From NCBI GenBank assembly GCA_002420185.1, contig DIHO01000012.1, positions 110,581 to 174,580 on the forward strand: DNA of 64,000 nt, given 5' to 3'. Source of the DNA: Opitutales bacterium UBA5694. Its GTDB lineage: Bacteria > Verrucomicrobiota > Verrucomicrobiia > Opitutales > Opitutaceae. The notes under the pieces are model-generated. The model was given only the letters and a program-made list of their open reading frames with translations, searched no databases and had not been told where the DNA came from. The stretch's first letter is position 1; each line of letters starts with the position of its first letter. This document shows positions 43,364 through 52,726 of the stretch, one piece after another. A program made the translations under genes and the position numbers.

Positions 43364-45486
43364 AGGAGATCGTAATTCAATGGCCTTGGTTTCTATACGC
43401 ACTCATTGGAGTGTGGCCCTTTTGGTGGCTTCAGAATCGGACCAAGAAGAAGTGCTACGATGCCAGAGCGAAGTTGGGTCAGTCTGAAGATATTGCGATT
43501 GAACGTCGCGATTGGATCTGGATGTGGGTTTTTGTTCTCATCGTATTTTCTCTAGCCCGACTGGGTTACAATCCCACGCGTTTCTCCATATCGCAGTCTG
43601 GCCGGGATGTCGTCTTCGTTTTGGATGTGTCGCGAAGCATGCTCGCCCAAGATGCCTATCCCACACGACTGGAAGCAGCCAAGCAAGGGATCCGGGATTG
43701 CCTAGATGGATTTTTGGGTGAAGAGGTTGGTTTAGTCGTCTATGCGGGTAGTTCCTCTATTGGTTGCCCGCTAACTTCGGACTACGACTTTGTCCGCTAC
43801 ATGCTTTCTCAGGTGCAGCCACGGAGTGTGGAATTCGGTGGTACGCTGCTGCTTTCGGCGATCGAAAAGTCGATTGACCAGGTGCTGGATCCGGAGAGGC
43901 GAGGATTTCAGGATTTGATTGTGTTGACCGATGGTGAGGACCATGGTCCGGGAATTGATAAGGTTGCGGAGCGCTTGAAGGATAGCGGTGTTTTCCTGCT
44001 CGTGGTGGGAATTGGAGATTCCGTATCGGGATCCAGAATTCCGATACTAAATGAGGAAGGCGAAAGTATTGTATTGAAGCACGAAGGACAAGTCGTATAC
44101 ACAAAGCTCCAGGATAGCGAGTTGGCTGAACTGGCTCAAAAAACGCCGGAAGGCGAGTTCGCCAACGTGGGGACTTTGCCCTTTCACCTGGGGGAGATCT
44201 ACGAGACATTTGCCAAGGAAAAGGAGTCGATTCGATCCGATGGCGATGCGGGATATGTGGTTTATAAGGAGGCCGCTTTTCTGATTTTGCCGATCGCTCT
44301 CGTTTTGTCGCTTTGGGCTTCCGGTATGGTGAGTCGAGGAAAAGGGACATTAGGTTTGGCGCTATTGCTAGGCGGATCTGGTGTCAGCGAGCCCGCCAGT
44401 GGGCAAGAAGAGCTAGAGTCGGTGAGTTTCGAAACAGCGCTGGACTGGCTGGAAGATGGTAAATTCAATGATGCAGGGATCGCGTTCGGGGAACTGGCTT
44501 TCCAGATGGAGACGCAAGGGGATTCCACCGTGAATCTCGCAGCGGCGGTTTTTAATCAGGCTCTAGCCAATTTACGACAGGCAGAAGTATTAGGGGAGAG
44601 TTCTCCGAGGGAAGCATTATCGTCTGCCGTTTTCGCCCAGAATCTTTTGTTCCAAGCAGCCCGAATCCGACCGGGGTTTAAAAGGGTCAGTATGCGACTC
44701 GACTCACTCGCGGTGATGATGGAGGTATTAGAAAAGCGGGTGGCTGAGGAAGAAAAGAAGGAGCAGGAACGAGATGAAAAGATTGATGCGCTCCTGGAGA
44801 GAATACAAGCACTTTCAGCAGGTCAGACAGAGTTAAGGCGAAATGTGGAAAGTATCGACATTCAGAGACGGTCCGCGGATCGAAATGTAAGGGCAGTTTC
44901 ACCTAATCCTCGAGAACCGCCGGAAAACGTGTCTATCCATGCGGTTCAGTTTGAGCAAAGTCAAAAACAGCACCGATCTGAGGGACAGTTAATCGAACGC
45001 TACATGATTGAGCTAGAAAATGAGTTTTCGATGGACAGTTCGGTGGCCCAAGAAAGTGACGGGAAGGGGTTGGAGACCATTCTCAAGCGTCCATTGGAAC
45101 TAATGGGAGAGGCGGTGGAAGGGCAACTAGAGGCGGAAGAACTGCTTTCCCAATGGCGTTACTGGGCAGTAGCTCGGGTGCACCAGTCCGTAGCGATAGA
45201 CCGGCTCCAGGACATATTAGATCTGTTTGCCTCGAATAGAGATGATGAAGGCGAAGGAGAGTGGGATGATGAAGATTGGGAGGAGTATGTGGATGCGGAT
45301 CCGAGGGAAGTCGTCGCCTCATCGCTTCCAATGAAAGGAGAATTCCGGGAGGACTCCCTGATGCAGCCACTTCCAATTCCCAACTTTTCAGTGGAAGATG
45401 TGCTCATGGAAGAAATGGGTAGTCAGCAATTTCGACAAGAGCAGCGCGCAAAAGCCAATGCGGGAAAAGTAGAGAAGGACTGGTGA
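43360..45486 (+). CDS. BatB-BatC fusion: vWA membrane protein with C-terminal TPR/coiled-coil part
   Basis: Starts at the ATG at 43360 inside the BatA stop (ATGA), giving 708 residues; the frame upstream to 43276 lies inside BatA. Residues 1-320 form BatB: helices at WPWFLYALIGVWPFWWLQNR and WIWMWVFVLIVFSLARLGYN, the metal site VVFVLDVSRSMLAQDA and LIVLTDGEDHGPGID, and a helix at AAFLILPIALVLSLWASGM. A second hydrophobic stretch with a cleavage-like end (GLALLLGGSGVSEPASGQ) directly follows, like the signal peptide of a separate protein. After it comes the BatC-like part with TPR-like helices (ETALDWLEDGKFNDAGIAFG) and a long acidic coiled coil. BatB and BatC are usually separate, so this appears to be a gene fusion. 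Confidence 0.82.
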   Translation: MKEIVIQWPWFLYALIGVWPFWWLQNRTKKKCYDARAKLGQSEDIAIERRDWIWMWVFVLIVFSLARLGYNPTRFSISQSGRDVVFVLDVSRSMLAQDAYPTRLEAAKQGIRDCLDGFLGEEVGLVVYAGSSSIGCPLTSDYDFVRYMLSQVQPRSVEFGGTLLLSAIEKSIDQVLDPERRGFQDLIVLTDGEDHGPGIDKVAERLKDSGVFLLVVGIGDSVSGSRIPILNEEGESIVLKHEGQVVYTKLQDSELAELAQKTPEGEFANVGTLPFHLGEIYETFAKEKESIRSDGDAGYVVYKEAAFLILPIALVLSLWASGMVSRGKGTLGLALLLGGSGVSEPASGQEELESVSFETALDWLEDGKFNDAGIAFGELAFQMETQGDSTVNLAAAVFNQALANLRQAEVLGESSPREALSSAVFAQNLLFQAARIRPGFKRVSMRLDSLAVMMEVLEKRVAEEEKKEQERDEKIDALLERIQALSAGQTELRRNVESIDIQRRSADRNVRAVSPNPREPPENVSIHAVQFEQSQKQHRSEGQLIERYMIELENEFSMDSSVAQESDGKGLETILKRPLELMGEAVEGQLEAEELLSQWRYWAVARVHQSVAIDRLQDILDLFASNRDDEGEGEWDDEDWEEYVDADPREVVASSLPMKGEFREDSLMQPLPIPNFSVEDVLMEEMGSQQFRQEQRAKANAGKVEKDW

Positions 45487-48170
45487 CTACTATCTTCAAA
45501 AAACCTATGATGCGTGCGGGGTGTAAAACTCAGAAGCTTTTTTTAGCCTTGTTAGGTAACGGGCGACTGCCCGCTGGGCCGCGTTTTGTGAGCGGCTTTT
45601 GCGGCACACCGGGCCGTCGTGCTCTGTTGGCTACAAGGATTCTTAGTACTCTTGTGTATATTGCTTTGGTCATCACGGTTCCGGTTGCGTTAACCCAAGA
45701 TGTTTTGGAATCGGTCGAAGGTCCTCGTATTCAAATGATGGAAGCCAGCTGGTTTGTAGATGAGGTTTCCACTGCGTTACTCTTTGTAGATGCGAAGGAA
45801 GAGCCGATCCTCCAGCCGATTGAGTATTCGGATGAGATTCGATTTTTGGACTCGAAGGTGGTGAAACTCGAAGAGGATGAACGTGGCAGCCACGCTTTGT
45901 CGGTTCGATTCCTGCCACTGCGAACTGGGGTGCGAGACTTTCCTCCTCTTGCGGTCGAGGTGGATGGGGAAGTTTTGCGATCCCTCCCGCGCCAATTGCT
46001 CGTAGGTGAACCTCATCTTTCCGATTCGATGAGTTTCATCATCAAGGCAGAGAAAACACAGGTTTATGTGGGAGAGCCTTTGCGGTTGGATTTCATATGG
46101 CATTGCCAATTGCCAATGAACCAGGTTCGGGAACTGAATCTGTATCCAGGTTTCTTTAACGATTCCAATATTGAAGTCGTTATTCCGCGAAGTGTGGTTC
46201 CGGAGGAAGAGCAGTTTGGTCTGCCAGTCGGAGGCCGTCGTGCGATCGCCCATAGGATTAGCGAAGAAGAGGTGTTTCCGCCGAGTTTGGGTGAATTGAG
46301 ATTTTCGGTCTTCGTGAGATTTGAGGAATCGGGGATGTTCGAGATTTCGCGGACACGTCTATTGTGTTCGCGACTCTTGGTTGAAAACGCACAGTCCAAT
46401 CGCTACGCCGCCTATTTCAATAACGCTCTCTTTGAGCCCGTCGATCGCTCTTTTCCCCACGAAAAGTTGCACGCGTTCTCAAATCCTATTGAAATCGAAG
46501 TGCTTCCGCTACCGGTCAAAGGAAGGTTAGAATCCTTTAGCGGACTTTTCGGTATCGATTCAATCGAGGTGAGCGTTCAGCCCGCAACTGCCGAAGTCGG
46601 CCAGCTTATGGAGGTATGGGTTGAGGTGAACTCGGATACCTGTTCAGAAATGCTGGAATTATCAGATCTCAGCCGGCAGGCATTGCTGCGAAACCGTTTT
46701 TGGGTGGGTCAGGAGGTAACTGAGGTCTGGAAGCCTGACGGCCGGTTGTTTGTCGCCCGAGCCCGGCCGCTTTCAATTGAGTCGAGTGTCTTTCCTAGTT
46801 TGGCGATACAGGTCTTCGATCCGAATGAGGGAGACTATCGCTTAATCAGTACAAGACCCGTGCCCATTGAAATCTCGGCTCGAGATGGCATGAGTTACTT
46901 CCCGATGGAAAAAATTCATGGAGCGCAGTATTCTGTTATCGGCAGCAGCGAAGGAATATGGCACAACTATGAAGCGATGATTATGAGTGACGTAATGGAT
47001 AAACTCGTGAATCTGCTGGCCGATGGCATTTGGGCTTTTGTGCTCTTTGGCTCTATCCTGTTTTACGGGCTCACATTTTGGGTGCGGGAGGCACGGCGAC
47101 GTGCGACTGACGAGTCCTATCGAGTCCGTCGTGAAGCTTTCGAGAAATTTAAGCGAGCTGGGTCTAAAGGAGAAGACGATGTTGAAGCTCTCAGAGCGTT
47201 GATTGCGGCCTGCTTTGAGCGTAGGCAAGCGGCTTTGACAGCGAAAGATGTAGCGAGACTTCTCAATGCGGCCAAAGGGGATATTGACCTCGTGGAGGAA
47301 ATTGAGTCGACCATTGGGGAAATCGAAACTCGAACCTATGATCCAGGGGAGGGTGAGCCTAGAGCGGAAAAGCGAACAGGGCGATTGGGTGAACGCGTAT
47401 TTGAGCTTTTTCAAAAGGGTTTGGTATCCGCTACACTAGTGATCGCCATTTGTGCCGCAGGAGACTTAGGCGCTGCCGATTGGGGTCAGGCGGAAGCCCT
47501 TTTCAAGGCTGCACTGGATTCCGCAGAGGAGGGATTGGAATCGGAAACGACTGAATCCAAATTCGCTGCCGCTGCTCTCGAGTTTGAAAGTTGTGCGACG
47601 AATGGAGTTCGAGCGGGTTTGTCCTGGTACAATGCCGGCAACGCTTGGTTTAAAGCTGGTGAGATAGGCCGTTCGATAGCAAGTTACCGTCAGGCCCAGA
47701 CGAGAATGCCCTTTGATGAGAAAGTGGCGACGAGTCTTGAAGCCGCCCGAGCCCTCAGGCTGGACTCGTTTTCGGATCATCGAGTTTCGATTAAAACTCC
47801 AATACGTTGGCAAAAGGCAATGTTTTCTCTTCTTTGGCTGGTATCTCTATGTGTATCTTTATTTTGGATACGATACCGGAGTCGATTTTGGTTGACCCTG
47901 TCAGGCGTGCTGTTTGGAGCGGTGATAATGCAAGGACTGCTTCTGGGATGGGATTTCATTGCGGGACTGGATGAAGGCGTTTTGATTGTGGATGAGGTAT
48001 ATGGGCGAAAGGGTCCTGGGTATTCCTATTTGTCTTCATATGCCGATCCTCTGCACAATGGAATGGAGTTTTCTATGTTGGAGGTGCGAGGAGAATGGCT
48101 CTTGGCGATCTTGGACGACGGTTCTCATTGTTGGCTGCCTTGCGAGACTGTGCAGATACTGGAACGGTAG
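45483..48170 (+). CDS. BatD-BatE fusion: Ig-like periplasmic protein plus TPR and SH3 parts
   Basis: Starts at GTG in the overlap with the preceding stop (GTGA), 895 residues. After an odd N-terminus and a hydrophobic segment (ILSTLVYIALVITVPVALTQ) comes a BatD-like region with beta domains (residues 75-470: IIKAEKTQVYVGEPLRLDFI, SVQPATAEVGQLMEVWVEV), a membrane helix near 515-535, and a cytoplasmic piece. Near residue 640 lies a second signal-like helix (GLVSATLVIAICAAGDLGAA), followed by TPR helices (LSWYNAGNAWFKAGEIGRSI), two membrane helices and a C-terminal SH3-like domain (VYGRKGPGYSYLSSY, GEWLLAILDDGSHCWLP), together the BatE layout. Residues 25-48 are encoded by a palindromic element. 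The fusion and this insert are both unusual. Confidence 0.85.
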   Translation: MTTIFKKPMMRAGCKTQKLFLALLGNGRLPAGPRFVSGFCGTPGRRALLATRILSTLVYIALVITVPVALTQDVLESVEGPRIQMMEASWFVDEVSTALLFVDAKEEPILQPIEYSDEIRFLDSKVVKLEEDERGSHALSVRFLPLRTGVRDFPPLAVEVDGEVLRSLPRQLLVGEPHLSDSMSFIIKAEKTQVYVGEPLRLDFIWHCQLPMNQVRELNLYPGFFNDSNIEVVIPRSVVPEEEQFGLPVGGRRAIAHRISEEEVFPPSLGELRFSVFVRFEESGMFEISRTRLLCSRLLVENAQSNRYAAYFNNALFEPVDRSFPHEKLHAFSNPIEIEVLPLPVKGRLESFSGLFGIDSIEVSVQPATAEVGQLMEVWVEVNSDTCSEMLELSDLSRQALLRNRFWVGQEVTEVWKPDGRLFVARARPLSIESSVFPSLAIQVFDPNEGDYRLISTRPVPIEISARDGMSYFPMEKIHGAQYSVIGSSEGIWHNYEAMIMSDVMDKLVNLLADGIWAFVLFGSILFYGLTFWVREARRRATDESYRVRREAFEKFKRAGSKGEDDVEALRALIAACFERRQAALTAKDVARLLNAAKGDIDLVEEIESTIGEIETRTYDPGEGEPRAEKRTGRLGERVFELFQKGLVSATLVIAICAAGDLGAADWGQAEALFKAALDSAEEGLESETTESKFAAAALEFESCATNGVRAGLSWYNAGNAWFKAGEIGRSIASYRQAQTRMPFDEKVATSLEAARALRLDSFSDHRVSIKTPIRWQKAMFSLLWLVSLCVSLFWIRYRSRFWLTLSGVLFGAVIMQGLLLGWDFIAGLDEGVLIVDEVYGRKGPGYSYLSSYADPLHNGMEFSMLEVRGEWLLAILDDGSHCWLPCETVQILER
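45555..45627. repeat. REP-like palindromic element inside the BatD-BatE coding frame
   Basis: Begins AGGTAACGGGCGA, 13 bases identical to the element at 50881, and ends with GGCTAC. Its arms are GC-rich, rather diverged inverted repeats (GGGCGACTGCCCGCTGGGCC against GGGCCGTCGTGCTC...). The length is close to a multiple of three and it introduces no stop, so it is read as about 24 extra residues (GNGRLPAGPRFVSGFCGTPG and onward) before the signal-like helix. Confidence 0.5.
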
Positions 48171-48295
48171 GTGCGTGAGTAGTTGTAAATTGTGAATAGG
48201 AGAAGAACTCTCTTCATTGTATGTTTTGGGTGAGTCGTCGCTATTTTTTCTTTTCTGGACAACAAGCTCAACATCGTCAGTTTTTACGTTTACCC

Positions 48296-50839
48296 ATGAA
48301 TCTCCGAATCCAGAAAATCCAGTTTGTGAAAAGGACTGTGATTTGGAGTGTTCTGTTGCTTTGGGGGCTGCTTCCTTCCGGATTAATCCATGCTAAAGAG
48401 TCAGATGACTTGGTTTCCTTTAATCATGATATACGTCCCATTATGTCGGATACATGTTTCCAATGTCATGGACCCGATAAAAATACTCGGGAAGCAGACT
48501 TGCGATTAGATTCAATCGAGGGAGCAACCAAGGACTTGGGAGGATACGCAGCGATTGTTCCAGGCTATCCAGAAGAGAGCGAGCTGATTTGGAGAATTCT
48601 CTCGGAAGCTGATTCGGAACGCATGCCTCCAGAGGAGCACCCCCGTTGGTTGACAGACGAGGAAAAGGAGCTTTTTAGAAAATGGGTCGAGCAAGGTGCT
48701 AAGTATGAAGCCCACTGGGCATTCCTTCCACCGGTGCGAGGGAGGCTTCCTAAGGAAAGGGATCCCGATTGGGAGCGGAACCCGATTGACGCATTCGTTT
48801 TTTCCAAATTGAAAGAAAAAGGTCTCACACCTTCTCCCGAAGCCGATCGTGAGACCCTCATTCGCAGGATCACGTTGGACCTGACTGGACTCTCACCGAC
48901 CTTAGATGAGGTCCAAGCGTTTCTTTCGGACCGGTCGCCGGATGCCTATGAGAAGCAGGTTGACCGTCTATTGGCGTCGCCTCGATATGGGGAGCGCATG
49001 GTATGGGAATGGCTCGACGCCGCCCGTTATGCTGACAGCAATGGCTATCAGAATGACGACGAGCGGGGTATGTGGCCCTGGCGTGATTGGGCGGTTGACG
49101 CACTGAATTCAAATATGCCGTTTGACCAGTTCACCATCGAGCAGCTTGCGGGCGACTTACTACCTCAGCCGACGATAGAGCAGAAGCTGGCCACCGCATT
49201 TTTGAGAAACCACATGATTAACGGGGAAGGAGGGCGTTTGCCTGAGGAGAACAGAATCGATTACCTAGTTGATCAGACTGACACAGTATCCACGATTTGG
49301 ATGGGATTGACCATGGGGTGCGCTCGTTGTCACGATCACAAATACGATCCCGTGTCCCAGCGTGAGTACTACCAGCTCATGGCTTTTTTTGACAAGACTG
49401 AGGTTACGGGAAAAGGACGCAATCCGCATACCCTTCCAATCCTGGATCTCACCACTGAGGTTCACGAGCAGCGTGTCGAAGAGCTGGAAGAGGCGAAGCG
49501 GATCGCAGCGAACCGTTTGGACGAGGTGGAGCGAGCCTTATTCCCTAGGGAAGATGGATCGCTGGCCATCGAGTCGGAAAAGGCGAAATCGATTACGAAC
49601 GGAACTATTCAAGGAATTCTCAAGCAACCGGTCATCGAACGAAGGCCCGAGCCTTTGGCAGCGATAATAGCCTTTTATGGCGAAACCGAACCGAAGTATG
49701 TGGAGGCGACGCTAAACTATATCGACGCATACAAGGATCTCGACGTCTATAGCAACTCGCGTCCGATCGTTATGATCATGGAGGACACTGTGGAACGGGA
49801 TACTCACATTCTCGAAAACGGTCTGTACGACCAGCCGAGAGAAAAAGTGACGACGGGATTTCCTTCCGCTTTGAATGGTGGTGAGGAAGTGACGGGTGAT
49901 TTCAATCGTCTTGATCTAGCGGAATGGCTGATATCCGAGGACAATCCCCTCACTGCCCGAGTTACTGTTAACCGGTTTTGGCAGCAGTATTTTGGCAGAG
50001 GGATTTTGGAACAGGTTGAGAATTTTGGGGTTCAGAGTAAGCCGCCATTGCATGAAGCCTTGTTGGACTGGCTGGCGGTCGAGTTTCGTGAGAGCAAATG
50101 GAATGTGAAGGATCTTCACAAGTTGATTGTGACGAGTGCGACTTACCGTCAGTCGTCTCGATTGACACCTGAGTTAAGAGAGCGTGATCCGCAAAACGAA
50201 CTACTTGCGCGCGGGCCTCGTTTTCGCATGCCTTCCTGGATGATCCGAGACCAAGCCTTAGCACTAGGAGGTCTCCTGAATGAAACTCAAGGAGGTCCCC
50301 CTGTGATGCCTTATCAGCCAGAAGGGATTTGGAAGGAAGCGTCCTTTGGATTTATTGAGTACGAACAGGGACAAGGAGAAGACCTGTACCGAAGAAGTTT
50401 GTATACTTTCTGGAGGCGTATTGTGGGGCCACCTCTCTTTTTTGATGCGACTCCACGTCAGGTTTGTGAAGTCAAAGCCAAGCGAACGAATACGCCTTTG
50501 CATGCCTTAACCACTCTTAACGATGTCACTTTTTCCGAAGCGGCCCGAGGGTTTGCGGAACGATTGCTAACGGAGTTAAAGGGAAGTGACGCCGAGCGGT
50601 TAGCGACTGGCTTTCGGATGGCGACGGCTAGGGATCCAAGTGAAACGGAACAGCGGACTCTGAAAGCCGCGCTTGAGAAGTATCGTTCTCATTTTGCGGA
50701 CGACCCGGATGCTGCTCTCAAAGTAGCTAATGTGGGCGAGTCGAAACGAAACAATCAGTTGAACCCGATCGAGCACGCCTCTTGGGCAACGGTTGGTTTA
50801 ATGCTGCTGAATTTGGATGAGACAATTACCAAGGAATGA
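48296..50839 (+). CDS. DUF1549/DUF1553 protein with cytochrome-like PSCyt1 domain
   Basis: Exported protein of 847 residues from the ATG at 48296, which precedes the signal helix (RTVIWSVLLLWGLLPSGLIH). PSCyt1 with CFQCHGPDKNTREADLRLDS, followed by DUF1549 (FSKLKEKGLTPSPEADRETL, YGERMVWEWLDAARYADSNG, CARCHDHKYDPVSQREYYQL) and DUF1553 (RLDLAEWLISEDNPLTARVT, NRFWQQYFGRGILEQVENFG, RFRMPSWMIRDQALALGGLL). This family dominates Planctomycetes and Verrucomicrobia genomes; function unknown, possibly electron transfer or glycan binding. It is followed by a DUF1501 gene, its usual partner. The gene begins 125 bases after the Bat operon and could be expressed from the same transcript. Confidence 0.92.
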   Translation: MNLRIQKIQFVKRTVIWSVLLLWGLLPSGLIHAKESDDLVSFNHDIRPIMSDTCFQCHGPDKNTREADLRLDSIEGATKDLGGYAAIVPGYPEESELIWRILSEADSERMPPEEHPRWLTDEEKELFRKWVEQGAKYEAHWAFLPPVRGRLPKERDPDWERNPIDAFVFSKLKEKGLTPSPEADRETLIRRITLDLTGLSPTLDEVQAFLSDRSPDAYEKQVDRLLASPRYGERMVWEWLDAARYADSNGYQNDDERGMWPWRDWAVDALNSNMPFDQFTIEQLAGDLLPQPTIEQKLATAFLRNHMINGEGGRLPEENRIDYLVDQTDTVSTIWMGLTMGCARCHDHKYDPVSQREYYQLMAFFDKTEVTGKGRNPHTLPILDLTTEVHEQRVEELEEAKRIAANRLDEVERALFPREDGSLAIESEKAKSITNGTIQGILKQPVIERRPEPLAAIIAFYGETEPKYVEATLNYIDAYKDLDVYSNSRPIVMIMEDTVERDTHILENGLYDQPREKVTTGFPSALNGGEEVTGDFNRLDLAEWLISEDNPLTARVTVNRFWQQYFGRGILEQVENFGVQSKPPLHEALLDWLAVEFRESKWNVKDLHKLIVTSATYRQSSRLTPELRERDPQNELLARGPRFRMPSWMIRDQALALGGLLNETQGGPPVMPYQPEGIWKEASFGFIEYEQGQGEDLYRRSLYTFWRRIVGPPLFFDATPRQVCEVKAKRTNTPLHALTTLNDVTFSEAARGFAERLLTELKGSDAERLATGFRMATARDPSETEQRTLKAALEKYRSHFADDPDAALKVANVGESKRNNQLNPIEHASWATVGLMLLNLDETITKE

Positions 50840-50880
50840 GGATCGAATGTATAATTTACGGATGAGGATTAAAGTGAACC

Positions 50881-50959
50881 AGGTAACGGGCGATCTCCGA
50901 GCGCTCATGGATACGTACTACAGTTTTAATGTGGGGGCTCGGAGATCGCCCACTACCTT
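50881..50959. repeat. REP-like palindromic element, copy C
   Basis: The clearest copy: AGGTAACGGGCGATCTCCGA at the left and GGCTCGGAGATCGCCCACTA, then CCTTA, at the right, separated by about 35 bases. The outer 20-base arms are inverted repeats with few mismatches. It fills the gap between the DUF1553 and DUF1501 genes and ends 3 bases before the DUF1501 ATG. Confidence 0.75.
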
Positions 50960-50962
50960 ACA

Positions 50963-52408
50963 ATGAATCCGTTAATTGATTCGAAACGACAGTTCACCCG
51001 CAGAGAGTTTTTTGGGAAGACTGCTCAAGGAGTAGGCGCGGTGGCTTTGGGGAGTTTGCTCGATCCGAAAGCATTCTCTCAATCTCCATCTGGCCTCCCA
51101 AGTCTCCCTCACTTTGCCCCGAAAGCAAAGCGTATCATTTACTTGCTGCAGAACGGAGCCCCATCGCATGTCGACTTATTTGATCATAAGCCCATGCTGG
51201 CAAAGCTGAAAAGGGAGCCGGTTCCCGATTCGGTATTGGGGAACAAGCGCTTTAGCTCCATGACCGATACCAAGGAGAAGCTGCTCTTGCCGAATATTAC
51301 TGAATTCGCCCAGTATGGAAAAAGTGGTATCACTTTAGGCAGTTTTCTTCCGCATACGTCCGAGATCGTAGACGATTTGTGTTTTATTCGGTCGATGCAC
51401 ACGACATCAGTGAACCATGCTCCTGGTATCAATTATTTCCTTTCCGGAGCGGAGATTCCAGGCAGACCCAGCATGGGAGCCTGGCTTAGCTATGGGCTCG
51501 GCTCGGACGCGGAAGATTTACCCTCCTTTGTGGCAATGACCTCTCGGGACAAGGAAGCATCCTGTGGTCAGATCTTCTACGACTTTTATTGGGGTTCCGG
51601 CTTCTTGCCCACGAAATATCAAGGCGTGAAGTTTCGTGGTAGCGGGAGCCCGGTTCTGTATTTGTCAAACCCCGACGGAGTCAGTCGTGAGCTGCGACGT
51701 AGTATGCTAGATGATCTGGAGAAGCTGAACGAGGAGAAGCTCAAAGACTATGGTGATCCGGAAATCGCCACGCGGATCTCTCAATACGAAATGGCTTACC
51801 AGATGCAAATGAGTGTTCCCGAACTCACGGACTTTACTAGCGAATCGGAATCGACCCTCTCGATGTACGGTCCAGATGTGCATCGTCAGGGGAGTTTTGC
51901 CTACAATTGTCTAATGGCGAGAAGACTGGCGGAACGGGGTACCCGTTTCATCCAGTTGATGCATGCTGGCTGGGACCAGCATAATAATTTGACCCGGCAA
52001 TTGAAAGTCCAATGTATGGATACGGATCAACCCAGTGCTGCCCTGATTAAAGATTTGAAATCCCGTGGAATGCTGGATGATACCTTGGTGATTTGGGGAG
52101 GTGAGTTTGGGCGGACACCCTTCCTGCAGGGAGAGTTTGAGAACTACGCTCGCTGGGGAAGAGATCATCATCCGTATGGGTTCACCGTCTGGATGGCCGG
52201 CGGCGGGATAAAGCCAGGGATGGTTTATGGAGCCACAGATGAATTTGGGTTTAATGCCGTGGAGGATCCAGTGCATGTGCACGACTTTCAGGCCACGATC
52301 ATGCATTTGATGGGGATTGATCACGAACGGTTCACTTACAAATTCCAAGGTCGCAACTATCGCTTAACCGACGTACATGGTCAGGTGGTAAAGCCCATTT
52401 TGGCGTGA
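50963..52408 (+). CDS. DUF1501 family protein, Tat-exported
   Basis: DUF1501 protein of 481 residues with a twin-arginine signal (TRREFFGKTAQGVGAVALGS). Landmarks: AKRIIYLLQNGAPSHVDLFD, LPHTSEIVDDLCFIRSMHTT, PGRPSMGAWLSYGLGSDAED, QGSFAYNCLMARRLAERGTR, FIQLMHAGWDQHNN, WGGEFGRTPFLQG and the final LMGIDHERFTYKFQGRNYRL. The fold is related to alkaline phosphatase and sulfatase-like proteins, but function is not known. It is the standard companion of the DUF1549/DUF1553 protein upstream. The start immediately follows repeat copy C. Confidence 0.93.
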   Translation: MNPLIDSKRQFTRREFFGKTAQGVGAVALGSLLDPKAFSQSPSGLPSLPHFAPKAKRIIYLLQNGAPSHVDLFDHKPMLAKLKREPVPDSVLGNKRFSSMTDTKEKLLLPNITEFAQYGKSGITLGSFLPHTSEIVDDLCFIRSMHTTSVNHAPGINYFLSGAEIPGRPSMGAWLSYGLGSDAEDLPSFVAMTSRDKEASCGQIFYDFYWGSGFLPTKYQGVKFRGSGSPVLYLSNPDGVSRELRRSMLDDLEKLNEEKLKDYGDPEIATRISQYEMAYQMQMSVPELTDFTSESESTLSMYGPDVHRQGSFAYNCLMARRLAERGTRFIQLMHAGWDQHNNLTRQLKVQCMDTDQPSAALIKDLKSRGMLDDTLVIWGGEFGRTPFLQGEFENYARWGRDHHPYGFTVWMAGGGIKPGMVYGATDEFGFNAVEDPVHVHDFQATIMHLMGIDHERFTYKFQGRNYRLTDVHGQVVKPILA

Positions 52409-52532
52409 GGTGGGGTATGGTGTTTTTGAACTACAGGTCTACGAGACTGTACAGATGATTTGGAAATCGTTCTAGAGACAAAGGCTGATAGGTCGTTATT
52501 GATAGGGAAGTGAGGACCAGTTTCCTCTTGTA

Positions 52533-52713
52533 GGGCCGGTGCTTGTGCTGTGCCAGGTTGGTTTGGAAGAGGGCTATCTCTGAGTGCCCAACCGATAGAA
52601 AACGCAATGGGTGCTTGGAGATCGCCCGCTACATTTTAAAACCTTAGAGATGCTTTGTTTCGTAATACAACCGCTTGGACACGGACTACGCGGAACGGTG
52701 TAAGCACCGGCCC
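52533..52713. repeat. nested palindromic element with 12-base perfect outer arms
   Basis: Outer arms GGGCCGGTGCTT (52533-52544) and AAGCACCGGCCC (52702-52713) are perfect inverted repeats 181 bases apart. Inside is repeat copy D (52570-52634: GGGCTATCTCTGAGTGCCC and GGGTGCTTGGAGATCGCCC, then GCTAC). A stretch near 52550 (GCCAGGTTGGTTTGGAAGAG) resembles the hairpin repeat at 34255. It lies between the convergent ends of the DUF1501 and P450 genes. Confidence 0.6.
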
Positions 52714-52726
52714 TTCGTTGAAATGG

